This document shows positions 16,431-25,259 of a stretch of DNA of 64,000 nucleotides, one piece after another. The stretch is from Bin80 sp965219915 (lineage in GTDB: Bacteria > Bacteroidota > Rhodothermia > Rhodothermales > Bin80). Numbering within the stretch: the stretch's first letter is position 1; every line of letters begins with the position of its first letter. The stretch spans positions 2,790,001 through 2,854,000 of the forward strand of contig OZ244794.1 in assembly GCA_965219915.1 (NCBI GenBank), given 5' to 3'. A model generated the notes under the pieces. The model saw only the letters and a program-made list of their open reading frames with translations. It was not told the DNA's origin and searched no databases. The translations under genes and the position numbers were made by a program.

Positions 16431-19182
16431 GTCTCTTGTTTTCAAGGAGGTCCGGATTGATCGGATGTATGGCTTACCCTTTGACCTGTACCTCTCAGAA
16501 CTGTCCCCACACCTCAATATTGTATTTGGCCCGAATGGGTCGGGAAAGACCACCATTGCCAACGCGTTAAATGGCCTGCTTCTGCCAAGTGCAGGGCGTG
16601 CAGTGAAACTATACGGACAAGCAAACCTGGGCTTCGGTAATCAGACACTTTATCTGGACGTCAAAGGGACTCGTTCGGAATGCCGGATCAATACAAGAAC
16701 GGTTGATCAAAGCGAACTCTCGCAGTTCCTCAGACCCAAAAGCTATCACCTATCCTTACAGGAACTGCTCCCCGAAAAAAACGACGATGATGAGCTTGCC
16801 CGGGAAATCATCAAGCAAGCCAACGGTGGATTTGACATTGTGGCTGCGGGCAAGAAACTCGGTTTCAACCTCCAGCAACGCTACAATAAAACAAATGAAG
16901 CCAAAGAGTTTGAAGCGATCAGCAAGAAACTGCGATCTGTGATCCAAGAGCAAAACAGTCTTCAACAACAGAAGAGCCAACGTGACAACCTCATAAAGGA
17001 GCTTGATCTAAGCCTGGAGGCCGCCCGTCGCGCGGAATTGATCACAAAAATATTGCAGTGGCGCAGCGCTGACGCCGAATACCAAAAAGCCCACACTGCA
17101 GCAGAATCCTACCCTCGTGTTATCCGATCCAGCCAGAACCTGGCGAATGCTGTAAAGAACGCGCAAGAGCTAACCAGAACCATTGACCGTCGTAAAAGAG
17201 AGGTGGATGAAGGACGCCGAACTATTGAACGCGTACAAAAACATCTAGAAGGGAACCGTCTCTCACCGAATGGTCTCGAACCGGGTTCGCTGCAGCTGCT
17301 GATTGCTCAGGTTCGCGATTTTTCCGAAAAATACCGGAAGCTTGAAGAACTGAAAGAAACGCACCAAGCCGCTGAAAACCAGGCCCTGAATGCCTGGAAA
17401 AAGCTTGGTGGCCTCTTGCCGGAAGGATGGGAACCCGAATTTACCCGAGAAGATCTTGCACAGTTGCAAAGCTATGCGAAGAACTTCGCTTCACATACCC
17501 AGGAGAGACAAGCACTGGAAAAGTTAGAGATCTTGCTTGGAGTAGACCAAACCACGCGTGGAAATGCGGACAGCAACAAGCTTCGCGATGCGCAACGAGA
17601 TATTCTGCAATGGATCCTGGCCCTGAGAGATGAATCTCCTCAACGAAAGAGGATCCTTACCATTCTCTCGATTACAGCAGTAGCTTCTGCACTTATGTCC
17701 GTGGGGATCGGGATTGAGAATCCTAGTGGATACCTAGGATTGATTATCAGCTTAATGATTTGGTTTGCATATACCATTGTCCGTTCAGATCGTCAACCAC
17801 TGATATCCAGTCCGCAAAAAAATAATATTAAGCACCTCCTTCCGGAACTGCCCGAATCCCCTGACGCGAACGCCCTGCAATCGGGGCTTGATCAACTGAC
17901 TTCGGAACGCTCCCAGGCACAGTTAGACACGCTCAAACTGAACGAATCCAGTCGGATAGAGCGATTCCTTGAGAGCATGTCCGAGCAACGGTCCAAGTTT
18001 GAAGCACAGAAAGAAGAATTATTTAATCGGATCAATCTTGACCCACCGAAAGATGTTATCTCCCTGATTGAGCTTGTTGGCAGCATCCTGAGCTGGCAGG
18101 AGTTTGATGATAAAGCAAAAGAGCTGGCTGACAGATGCGAACAGGTATCCGAGACCTACCGAACTCTTTTGGAAACAGTAGGCAACACTTTTGAGCAATA
18201 CGGATACGAAAAACCCGTCAATCCGCATGATGCCGAACGATTGCTTGATATCGTCAGGAATGACGATGATGCGGCTAAACGTGATCAAGCCCGGCTGATA
18301 CAGGAAGAAAGAGGAGCTGAAACAACGCAACGCAACCTCGAACATCATGAGTCCCAGTACGCAAAACTGTTCGATGACTTGGAGCTTGAAGTGGGGGATC
18401 TATCCGGTTTGGCCGCCTGTGCAAGGCAATTTTCCGAATGGGAAGAAGCGAATTCTCGTAGGAATAACCTAAAGGTGAGAGCGAACACGTTACGCCCCTC
18501 ATCAGAGGATCTGCGTGAACATGAATCACTTCTGGAACTCGAAAATATTGAGGATGAACTCGCAACCGCACAGAAAATAGCTGCACAAGCAAAGGAATTA
18601 CAAAATCGTCTAACCAGGCTTGACGCGGAGATTGAGCGCACTGAAAAAGGACATTCCCTGGAAAATGCTTTAGCAGAAAAAGAGAATAAGCGCGTAGTGC
18701 TCGAGAACGTACGAAGTCGGAAGGCGGCAAAAGCTGTCGGCCAGGCCATACTGGATACCCTCCGCGACAGTGCAATCAAGAACGCACCTCCGGTATTTCA
18801 GCGCGCACAAGAGAATTTTGAACGAGTTACCGACAACCGCTATACCCTCGGTATCCCCGAAGGCAATACTTTCAGAGCACGGGACCATCATCTCAATCGT
18901 GACTTTGATCTAACTAAATTGTCTAGCGCTACAAGGGTGCAACTCCTCCTGTCCGTGCGCCTCGCGTTCGTGGAGACACAGGAAACCAATTACCGGTTAC
19001 CACTGACCCTGGACGAAACATTAGCCAATAGTGACGATCCACGCGCGCAGGCTATCATCAAGACCATGTCAACTCTAGCGGCCAACCGCCAGATATTTTA
19101 CTTCACGGCCCAGGAAGACGAAGTGAATAAATGGAAAGATTACGTCCCTGCCGACCTATTGCATGTGCACAACATTGGCTAG
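16423..19182 (+). CDS. SbcC/Rad50-like AAA ATPase with central membrane segments (YhaN-like)
   Basis: 919 aa from ATG at 16,423, inside the end of the sbcD-like gene; the frame opens 30 bp earlier, but this start fits the overlap and domain edge. Walker A is GPNGSGKTT at residues 36-44. Coiled-coil arms rich in Glu, Lys, Arg and Gln cover about 140-400 and 480-790. The C-terminal half of the ATPase head has the signature-like LSSATRVQLLLSVRLAF and Walker-B-like LPLTLDETLAN. Two hydrophobic segments at about 408-455 (ILSITAVASALMSVGIGI and GYLGLIISLMIWFAYTIV) lie between the coiled coils. This matches YhaN-type proteins rather than soluble SbcC with a zinc hook, and no CxxC hook is visible. 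Expected to power the SbcD-like nuclease, possibly at the membrane. Confidence 0.85.
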   Translation: MTESLVFKEVRIDRMYGLPFDLYLSELSPHLNIVFGPNGSGKTTIANALNGLLLPSAGRAVKLYGQANLGFGNQTLYLDVKGTRSECRINTRTVDQSELSQFLRPKSYHLSLQELLPEKNDDDELAREIIKQANGGFDIVAAGKKLGFNLQQRYNKTNEAKEFEAISKKLRSVIQEQNSLQQQKSQRDNLIKELDLSLEAARRAELITKILQWRSADAEYQKAHTAAESYPRVIRSSQNLANAVKNAQELTRTIDRRKREVDEGRRTIERVQKHLEGNRLSPNGLEPGSLQLLIAQVRDFSEKYRKLEELKETHQAAENQALNAWKKLGGLLPEGWEPEFTREDLAQLQSYAKNFASHTQERQALEKLEILLGVDQTTRGNADSNKLRDAQRDILQWILALRDESPQRKRILTILSITAVASALMSVGIGIENPSGYLGLIISLMIWFAYTIVRSDRQPLISSPQKNNIKHLLPELPESPDANALQSGLDQLTSERSQAQLDTLKLNESSRIERFLESMSEQRSKFEAQKEELFNRINLDPPKDVISLIELVGSILSWQEFDDKAKELADRCEQVSETYRTLLETVGNTFEQYGYEKPVNPHDAERLLDIVRNDDDAAKRDQARLIQEERGAETTQRNLEHHESQYAKLFDDLELEVGDLSGLAACARQFSEWEEANSRRNNLKVRANTLRPSSEDLREHESLLELENIEDELATAQKIAAQAKELQNRLTRLDAEIERTEKGHSLENALAEKENKRVVLENVRSRKAAKAVGQAILDTLRDSAIKNAPPVFQRAQENFERVTDNRYTLGIPEGNTFRARDHHLNRDFDLTKLSSATRVQLLLSVRLAFVETQETNYRLPLTLDETLANSDDPRAQAIIKTMSTLAANRQIFYFTAQEDEVNKWKDYVPADLLHVHNIG

Positions 19183-19382
19183 TCCTATCTTCTCTATCAG
19201 GAACTGCCACAAACAATCCATTCCTTAGCACATTCGCCTATACTGATACTTGATTGACATGGGAATAAACTTGATTCCGTGCTGATCCCTGGCTTGGGTA
19301 TTTAAAAATTGCGCGATGCCACAGAATAAATCCCGAATTTGATGATGGAAATAAAGAGGCTACTACATATTCGTATGCATAA

Positions 19383-19487
19383 CTATGATGATTAGAACTG
19401 CTACCATTACTATTGAGACGTGGTCACTCATTGAGCCCGATGCCTCCGCAGGTAACCTGTCGGCGCGTGGTCCTCGTAACGCTGAAT
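19383..19487 (+). pseudogene. Internally deleted relic of the PhoD-like gene 5' end
   Basis: The sequence from 19,388 (ATGATTAGAACTGCTACCATTACT) matches the first codons of the PhoD-like gene at 22,578. It then jumps to text matching about 23,083-23,140 of that gene (CTCATTGAGCCCGA, GCCTCC, then TAACCTGTCGGCG). About 480 bp of the intact gene are missing between the two blocks. The relic ends directly in the upstream flank of the first propeller gene. It shows that the phosphatase gene was once duplicated together with the propeller gene. Confidence 0.7.
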
Positions 19488-19502
19488 AACACTTAAGTCC
19501 CT

Positions 19503-20642
19503 ATGCTATATAGTTTTTCACACGTCAGATGTAGTCTTGTTTTATCGGTCGTGGTTGTACCAATTCCGCTGAAAGCGTCTGCCCAGTCTGTAATCCATCC
19601 GACGAAGGAAAATATTCCTGTTTCCACGGACCCTCGCTTCGAATTAGGACATGATGATAACGAAGATGTCTGGAGTTGGGACATGATGGATATAACAACG
19701 GTGGGTGTTAACGAGGGAAATGACCACGAAATGATAGGGTTGATTATGGATTTTGAAGTCGATCACAATGGCACTATGTACTACGTTGATCGAATGGGTG
19801 CACAAGTTCGTGCCTACAGTTACGATGGCGAATTTATTGCTGTTGTGAGTACAGCTGGGAGTGGCCCGGGGGAGTTCCGTCAACCCTGGGGACTCGCAGT
19901 TCTGGAAGGTGGCCGCAAGATAATCGTAGATGACGTTTACGTGGACCATGTGTTTCAACGTGAAGGAGACACATTCAATCTATTTGCTACAAATCAACCT
20001 GAATACCTGGGGCGTGGAACACTCTGTGCCATGAATGGATATTTCTATAACCAGCGATATGTTGATAAGCAACACGAAGGTGTGATTCACAGATACACGC
20101 TGGAAGGTAATTGGGAGAATTCCTTTGGGAAACCGTACGATTACGAAAATCAATTTATTGTGTCTGGGATTACTGGGGATGCTATGCTTGCGTGCAACGC
20201 GAAGCACGGTGTGGTTGCCCAGATTATCAACCATATTCCTGCAATGACAGGATATTCGGAGGATGGAGAAGAGCGCTGGCAGGTTACGTTTTCAGATTAC
20301 AGTGTTGACACAGTACTAGAGAGCGTAGAGGATGGGGTGAGATATCGCACTGTTCTGCAAGAGGACGATACGTCAGTGTTTAAATCACTCTTTTCTGATG
20401 GAGATTATTTCTACGCGACCTATAGTTTTATAAAAAGAGATTTGGGAAATATGCCACCTCTCAAATTCATGGAAAACCACATATTTCGTGTTGATGCACG
20501 AACAGGTTTGGGACATTATCTGGGTACCGGTCCGAAACCTGGTGAGCATTTGTTGGCCGTAGATGGTGAATATCGTTTCACCACAACGCAAAACGAGGGA
20601 TTTCCGCAAATCCGCGTTTACAAACCTAGATTATCGCGATGA
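19503..20642 (+). CDS. 6-bladed beta-propeller (NHL-like) exported protein, copy A
   Basis: 379 aa. The signal peptide covers about residues 1-28 (CSLVLSVVVVPIPLKASAQ). The body carries repeated propeller motifs typical of the Bacteroidota 6-bladed beta-propeller family: DFEVDHNGTMYYVDRMGAQV, GSGPGEFRQPWGLAV, and IFRVDARTGLGHYLG near the end. No catalytic residues are recognisable; such proteins generally bind ligands or act in envelope signalling. It is one of two tandem copies, and differences from copy B cluster near residues 263-290 (between DYSVDTVLE and SVFKSLF), so that loop may have diversified. A short Cys-rich frame follows at 20,791. Confidence 0.8.
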   Translation: MLYSFSHVRCSLVLSVVVVPIPLKASAQSVIHPTKENIPVSTDPRFELGHDDNEDVWSWDMMDITTVGVNEGNDHEMIGLIMDFEVDHNGTMYYVDRMGAQVRAYSYDGEFIAVVSTAGSGPGEFRQPWGLAVLEGGRKIIVDDVYVDHVFQREGDTFNLFATNQPEYLGRGTLCAMNGYFYNQRYVDKQHEGVIHRYTLEGNWENSFGKPYDYENQFIVSGITGDAMLACNAKHGVVAQIINHIPAMTGYSEDGEERWQVTFSDYSVDTVLESVEDGVRYRTVLQEDDTSVFKSLFSDGDYFYATYSFIKRDLGNMPPLKFMENHIFRVDARTGLGHYLGTGPKPGEHLLAVDGEYRFTTTQNEGFPQIRVYKPRLSR

Positions 20643-20790
20643 GTCGCGAAAATCCTCGGTTTCCTACCTATATGGCGCAAGCGATCTGGCGCAGGTCATG
20701 GAAATATCCGGTGGTGGTTATTGCGTCTCCAACAAAACAAACTCTAGACCCGTAAGAAGTAAAGCAAGACTCTGATCCTTACGTATCAGA

Positions 20791-20985
20791 ATGGTAGTGA
20801 CTTTGGCTTTCGTTGCGTATATAGGTCGGGCCGTGATGAATCAAGTTACTGTCACTACCGAGACAACTGCTTCTATAGCAGCTCCCCGTGAAAATGACAT
20901 ATGCAATGGTGGTTGGTTCCTCGGCTGGTGCTGCGACGTTCCTGGCAGCAATACAGGGTGCAACACGCTGGTTACCGGGCCGTAG
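20791..20985 (+). CDS. Possible small secreted Cys-rich peptide (NVEALA-like layout)
   Basis: 64 aa from ATG at 20,791; an in-frame stop lies 15 bp upstream. Residues 1-15 are hydrophobic (MVVTLAFVAYIGRAV), followed by a polar Thr/Ala linker (TVTTETTASIAAP) and a Cys/Gly/Trp-rich tail with CNGGWFLGWCCD and a last Cys near the end. In Bacteroidetes, NVEALA peptides have this layout and are often encoded beside 6-bladed propeller genes. I do not see the NVEALA signature itself, so the match is one of architecture and context. No equivalent frame follows copy B. It may also be chance or a decayed gene. Confidence 0.35.
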   Translation: MVVTLAFVAYIGRAVMNQVTVTTETTASIAAPRENDICNGGWFLGWCCDVPGSNTGCNTLVTGP

Positions 20986-21035
20986 CACCTACGAAGGTGG
21001 TGATCCTCACGCTGCAGAATAACACTTAGTTCCCT

Positions 21036-22175
21036 ATGCTGAATAATTTTTCACACGTCGATTGTAGTCTTGTTTTATCGGTCGTGGTTCTGTTACTTCC
21101 TGAGCAAGCGAATGCTCAGACAGTAATCCATCCGACGAAGGAAAATATTCCTGTTTCCTCGGACCCTCGCTTCGAATTAGGACATGATGATAACGAAGAG
21201 GTCTGGAGTTGGGACATGATGGATATAACAACGGTAGGTGTTAACGAGGGGGATGACCACGAATTGATAGGGTGGATTATAGATTTTGATGTCGATCACA
21301 ATGGTACTATGTACTACATCGATATAATGGGTGCACTAGTTCGAGCCTACGGTTACAATGGCGAATTTATTTCTGATGTGAGTACAGCTGGGAGTGGCCC
21401 GGGTGAGTTCCGTGACCCCGCGGGACTCGCAGTTCTGGAAGGTGGCCGTAAGATAATTGTAAATGATGTTTACGTGGACCATGTGTTTCAACGTGAAGGA
21501 GACACATTCAATCTAATTGCTACAAATCGACCTGAATATCTGGGGCAATGGGCATTCTGTGCCATGAATGGATATTACTATCACCAGCGTTTTGTTGAGA
21601 AGCAACACGATGGTGTGATTCACAGATACACGCTGGAAGGCAATTGGGAGAATTCATTTGCGAAACCATACGATTACGAAAATTCATTTATTGTGTCTGC
21701 GATTACAGGGGATGCATTGCTTGCGTGCAACGCGAAGCACGGAGTAGTTGCCCGGATTATCAACCATATTCCTGCAATGACAGGATATTCGGAGGATGGA
21801 GAAGAACTCTGGCAGGTTACGTTTTCAGATTATCGTAGCGACACAATAATAGAGGGCGTCAGGGATGGGAGGACATCTCGCTCAGTTAAAGCTGAGGACG
21901 GTTCATCAGTGTTTAAATCACTCTTTTCTGATGGAGATTATTTCTACGTGACCTATAGTTTTATAAAAAGAGATTTGGGAAATATGCCACCTCTCAAATT
22001 CATGGAAAATCACATATTTCGTGTTGATGCACGAACAGGTTTGGGACATTATCTGGGTACTGGTCCAGAACCTGGTGAACATCTGTTGGCAGTAGATGGT
22101 GAATACCGTTTCACCACAACCCAAAACGAAAGATTTCCACAAATCCGCGTTTACAAACCTAGACAGTCGCGGTGA
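21036..22175 (+). CDS. 6-bladed beta-propeller (NHL-like) exported protein, copy B
   Basis: 379 aa, same architecture and length as the copy at 19,503. The signal peptide is diverged (CSLVLSVVVLLLPEQANAQ), followed by the conserved WSWDMMDITTVGVNEG block and propeller motifs (DFDVDHNGTMYYIDIMGALV, GSGPGEFRDPAGLAV). Identity to copy A is highest in the last 80 residues, where SFIKRDLGNMPPLKFMEN and the IFRVDARTGLGHYL stretch are unchanged. The most changed block is residues 266-290. Both frames are intact, which suggests selection on both. It lies 402 bp upstream of the PhoD-like gene. Confidence 0.8.
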   Translation: MLNNFSHVDCSLVLSVVVLLLPEQANAQTVIHPTKENIPVSSDPRFELGHDDNEEVWSWDMMDITTVGVNEGDDHELIGWIIDFDVDHNGTMYYIDIMGALVRAYGYNGEFISDVSTAGSGPGEFRDPAGLAVLEGGRKIIVNDVYVDHVFQREGDTFNLIATNRPEYLGQWAFCAMNGYYYHQRFVEKQHDGVIHRYTLEGNWENSFAKPYDYENSFIVSAITGDALLACNAKHGVVARIINHIPAMTGYSEDGEELWQVTFSDYRSDTIIEGVRDGRTSRSVKAEDGSSVFKSLFSDGDYFYVTYSFIKRDLGNMPPLKFMENHIFRVDARTGLGHYLGTGPEPGEHLLAVDGEYRFTTTQNERFPQIRVYKPRQSR

Positions 22176-22577
22176 GTCTGGAAAATCCTCGGCCTCTAGA
22201 TGGCGCAAGAGGTCTTACTCAGGTCGTGGAAATGGCCGATGGAGGTTATTGTCGGCGGCGGCACGAGTCATCGGAGCTTTTTTGCTTGGATCTAGCGGGT
22301 GGTTCCCCGGAACACCCAGCATAGAGATTCAGCAGGCCAGCAGAGCGGTGTTGAAAGCTGTCTCAAATACTCTATATTCACCTGATGATGAGGTGGGCCG
22401 ACGATCTGCCTTCAACGGACTTGGACTGCGTTCGTCTCACGGGATAGATCAAACAGCACTTGTTCAATAGAGGTCCATACATTTGGTAATTCTCCCTGAA
22501 TTCTGCGAAGTTTCAGACATTGCTCATTCATCAGCGCTTAGACTCCATTTGGAGCGTACGCTAAACTCTGTCTATTG
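22176..22577. other. Spacer after propeller copy B; decayed, no gene supported
   Basis: The first ~80 bp align with the DNA behind copy A (AAAATCCTCGG, TGGCGCAAG). In both copies an ATGGCGCAAG frame could encode about 27-31 residues beginning MAQ (MAQAIWRRSWKYPVVVIAS after copy A, MAQEVLLRSWKWPMEVIV after copy B), possibly the start of a lost gene. The remainder has an open plus frame to 22,470 with no recognisable family. The promoter of the PhoD/sulfatase operon should lie at the right end. Confidence 0.4.
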
Positions 22578-25259
22578 ATGATTAGAACTAGTGCCACCAT
22601 TACTCTTCTCGCTGGACTCCTTGTTTCCGGCTGCACTTCTCCGTCGACAACTAATGTCACATCGAATCTACCTGACGATCTTGAGCGTGTCTGGATCGGA
22701 TCCGATTTCTATGCTAACCGCCTGATGGACTGGCGTTACGCCAACGGTCGCATTGAGTGTATTGAGGGCAGAAGTGCCAAACCAATGAGAACGGTTCATC
22801 TTCTCACTCATTACCTGGGGGCCGAGGCAGGAGAATTGTCAATGTCAGTTCAGACAGGAGCAATCTCACCGACAGACAGTGCGCATAGCAATACGTGGTC
22901 AGGCTTCCTGCTTGGTGCTGGAGGACCCGAAGTGGATTGGAGGATTTCGAGCCTTGTTCACCATTGGCCCGCCGAAGATGGAGGGCTGATCGTAGGTATA
23001 GACGGTCAGGGCCAGATCATTGTCCGGTCCAATACCAACGCAGATGCCCCTAAGGGCCCACGCTCTAATTATCCTGTTGAAGCCTGGCCGCTCATTGAGC
23101 CCGAGGCCTCCACAGATAACCTGTCGGCGGGGGATCCTGCGAAGTTGAGCATACAAGCCAGCCCGTCTGGAAACAACTACGAGTTACTCGTTACAGCCTC
23201 AGATCCGATTACCGAGGAAGTATTGGCTGAGGCACAATACACCGGGTTGCCCCATGACTACTTCGTGGGCAATGTAGCACTGGTGAGCCACAATAGTCCT
23301 CTGATGGAAGGGGAAGGCTACTGGTTTGACGACTGGACGATTGGGGGTTCGAAGTTCCTTTATGATGATGATCGGGCATTCGGCCCCATACTGGCGGCTC
23401 TGTATACCGTGAGCGACAGAACGCTGAAAATGACCGCACAAATGCCTCCGATTGGGGAAAACGATACGCCTACGGTTGGACTTGAGCTCATGCTCAATGG
23501 TGACTGGGTACCCTCAGCAAGCGGTACAATCATACGTGACAGCTATACCGCGCCTCTACGGGTGGACGATTTTGAGGCGAACACCGATGTACCCTATCGG
23601 CTGACCTACGATCTGCGCACTGCAAACGGCACCGAGCGCGTACACTTTCCAGGCACGGTGCGTATGGCACAGGTTCAGGATGATGAATTTGTTCTGGCTT
23701 CGCTGAACTGCCAGAATATTTCACAGGGACGGGATCTGGTATGGAATCACAGTACGATCTGGTATCCACATAATGAGCTCACGGCCGCTGTGGCCTACCA
23801 TGATCCTGACTTACTCTTTTTTGCCGGGGATCAGATCTATGAAGGAGGGCTTGCAGGAATCATTCGTAGCCCCCTTGACAAGACTTACCTGGACTATCAC
23901 TACCACTGGTACAGATTCCTATGGGCTTTCAGGGATTTGATGCGTGATCGCCCCACCGTGACGATCCCCGACGACCATGATGTATATCATGGCAACATAT
24001 GGGGGCATGGTGGCAAAAGCGCAGAGGGACCATGGCGACCGCAGTCCGATAATGGCGGCTACATCATGGATGCCCGTTTTGTCAACGCTGTCCACGAAAC
24101 ACAGGTCTCTCATTTGCCCGATCCTTTTGACGCCACCCCCATTGAACAGGATATCAGCGTCTACTACACGAACCTGAACTATGGTGATATCAGCTTCGCC
24201 ATTGTGGCAGACCGTATGTGGAAATCAGCTCCGCGCCTGGTCCTTCCAGAAGCACAGGTACGTAATGGTTGGCCAGAAAACCGTGATTTTGACGCAACCT
24301 CAGTAGCTGAAGCACACCTTTTGGGACCGCGACAACTCAAGTTCCTGAACCAGTGGGCCCACCAGTTCCCTGATAATGTCTGGATGAAAGTGATGCTATC
24401 TCAGACCTTGTTCAGTAACCTAGCCACGCTACCCAGTGGATCATTTGATGATCGCATAGTTCCACAAATGAGATACGCAGAGCCTGGGGAATACATCAGT
24501 GATGACCATAAAGGGACAGACATGGACTCAAATGGTTGGCCACAAAGCGGGCGCAACCGTGCGTTAGCGGCCATTCGGAAAGGGTTCGCGTTTCATGTGG
24601 CCGGCGATCAGCATCTGGGCAGTTTCGTGCAGTACGGCATAGATGAATTTGGGGATGGCCCAAACGCGTTCATATCGCCTGCGATCGCCAATGTGTGGCC
24701 TCGGCGCTGGTTTCCGCCGGAGCCCGGCGGCAATCGTAAACCGGGAGCTCCGGCCTATACCGGTGACCACCTGGATGGATTCGGTAATCACATGACCGTG
24801 CATGCCGTAGCCAACCCAGTCGAAAGTGGCCGCACACCAGAAGCACTCTATGATCGTGTGCCGGGCTATGGAATTATTCGTTTTAATCGGGACTCCCGTA
24901 CGATTACTGCTGAGGCATGGCCACGCTGGGTTGATCCGGGGAGCGAGGACGCCTTTCAGTATTCTGACTGGCCGGTGACCGTTACCCAGGAAAGCAATTA
25001 TGGCCGACAGGCAGCCGGATATTTGCCCCCGATCGATGTCGAAGGGCTAACCGAGCCCGTATTAACGCTGATTGATGAAACCACTATGGATACGCTTTAC
25101 ACGCTACGCCTTTCGACACTGCCGTTCAGAGCAAAAGTTTTCGATACCAGCAGCTCATATACTGCTGTAGTTGGAGATCAGTCCACGCATGAAACGCGTC
25201 TGACAGGACTGCAAGTGGATGCAACGGAAAACCCCGAAACACTGGTAATCACGTTTTGA
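22578..25259 (+). CDS. PhoD-like metallophosphatase lipoprotein
   Basis: 893 aa from ATG at 22,578 (a TTG sits one codon upstream). The lipoprotein signal is LLAGLLVSGC with Cys about residue 19. Residues about 35-260 resemble a concanavalin-like laminin-G fold (YWFDDWTIGGSKF). The catalytic half has PhoD/metallophosphatase motifs: DLLFFAGDQIYEGG, TIPDDHDVYHGN, and HVAGDQHLGS. PhoD enzymes are Ca/Fe-dependent phosphodi/monoesterases in the envelope. It overlaps the downstream sulfatase start by 4 bp (TTGA), so the two are one operon, suggesting removal of phosphate and sulfate esters from the same or related substrates. Confidence 0.85.
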   Translation: MIRTSATITLLAGLLVSGCTSPSTTNVTSNLPDDLERVWIGSDFYANRLMDWRYANGRIECIEGRSAKPMRTVHLLTHYLGAEAGELSMSVQTGAISPTDSAHSNTWSGFLLGAGGPEVDWRISSLVHHWPAEDGGLIVGIDGQGQIIVRSNTNADAPKGPRSNYPVEAWPLIEPEASTDNLSAGDPAKLSIQASPSGNNYELLVTASDPITEEVLAEAQYTGLPHDYFVGNVALVSHNSPLMEGEGYWFDDWTIGGSKFLYDDDRAFGPILAALYTVSDRTLKMTAQMPPIGENDTPTVGLELMLNGDWVPSASGTIIRDSYTAPLRVDDFEANTDVPYRLTYDLRTANGTERVHFPGTVRMAQVQDDEFVLASLNCQNISQGRDLVWNHSTIWYPHNELTAAVAYHDPDLLFFAGDQIYEGGLAGIIRSPLDKTYLDYHYHWYRFLWAFRDLMRDRPTVTIPDDHDVYHGNIWGHGGKSAEGPWRPQSDNGGYIMDARFVNAVHETQVSHLPDPFDATPIEQDISVYYTNLNYGDISFAIVADRMWKSAPRLVLPEAQVRNGWPENRDFDATSVAEAHLLGPRQLKFLNQWAHQFPDNVWMKVMLSQTLFSNLATLPSGSFDDRIVPQMRYAEPGEYISDDHKGTDMDSNGWPQSGRNRALAAIRKGFAFHVAGDQHLGSFVQYGIDEFGDGPNAFISPAIANVWPRRWFPPEPGGNRKPGAPAYTGDHLDGFGNHMTVHAVANPVESGRTPEALYDRVPGYGIIRFNRDSRTITAEAWPRWVDPGSEDAFQYSDWPVTVTQESNYGRQAAGYLPPIDVEGLTEPVLTLIDETTMDTLYTLRLSTLPFRAKVFDTSSSYTAVVGDQSTHETRLTGLQVDATENPETLVITF

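Larger units (their letters stand above)
19467..22175 (+). repeat. Tandem gene duplication (two ~1.2-kb units)
   Basis: Unit A (about 19,467-20,642) and unit B (about 21,000-22,175) are direct repeats separated by about 360 bp of diverged DNA. Similarity begins upstream of the coding regions (GAATAACACTTA and CCCTATGCT are shared) and continues past the stops (AAAATCCTCGG, then TGGCGCAAG and GGTGGTTATTG/GGAGGTTATTG blocks). The encoded proteins have equal length and by hand count are about 84% identical without gaps. Confidence 0.85.
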
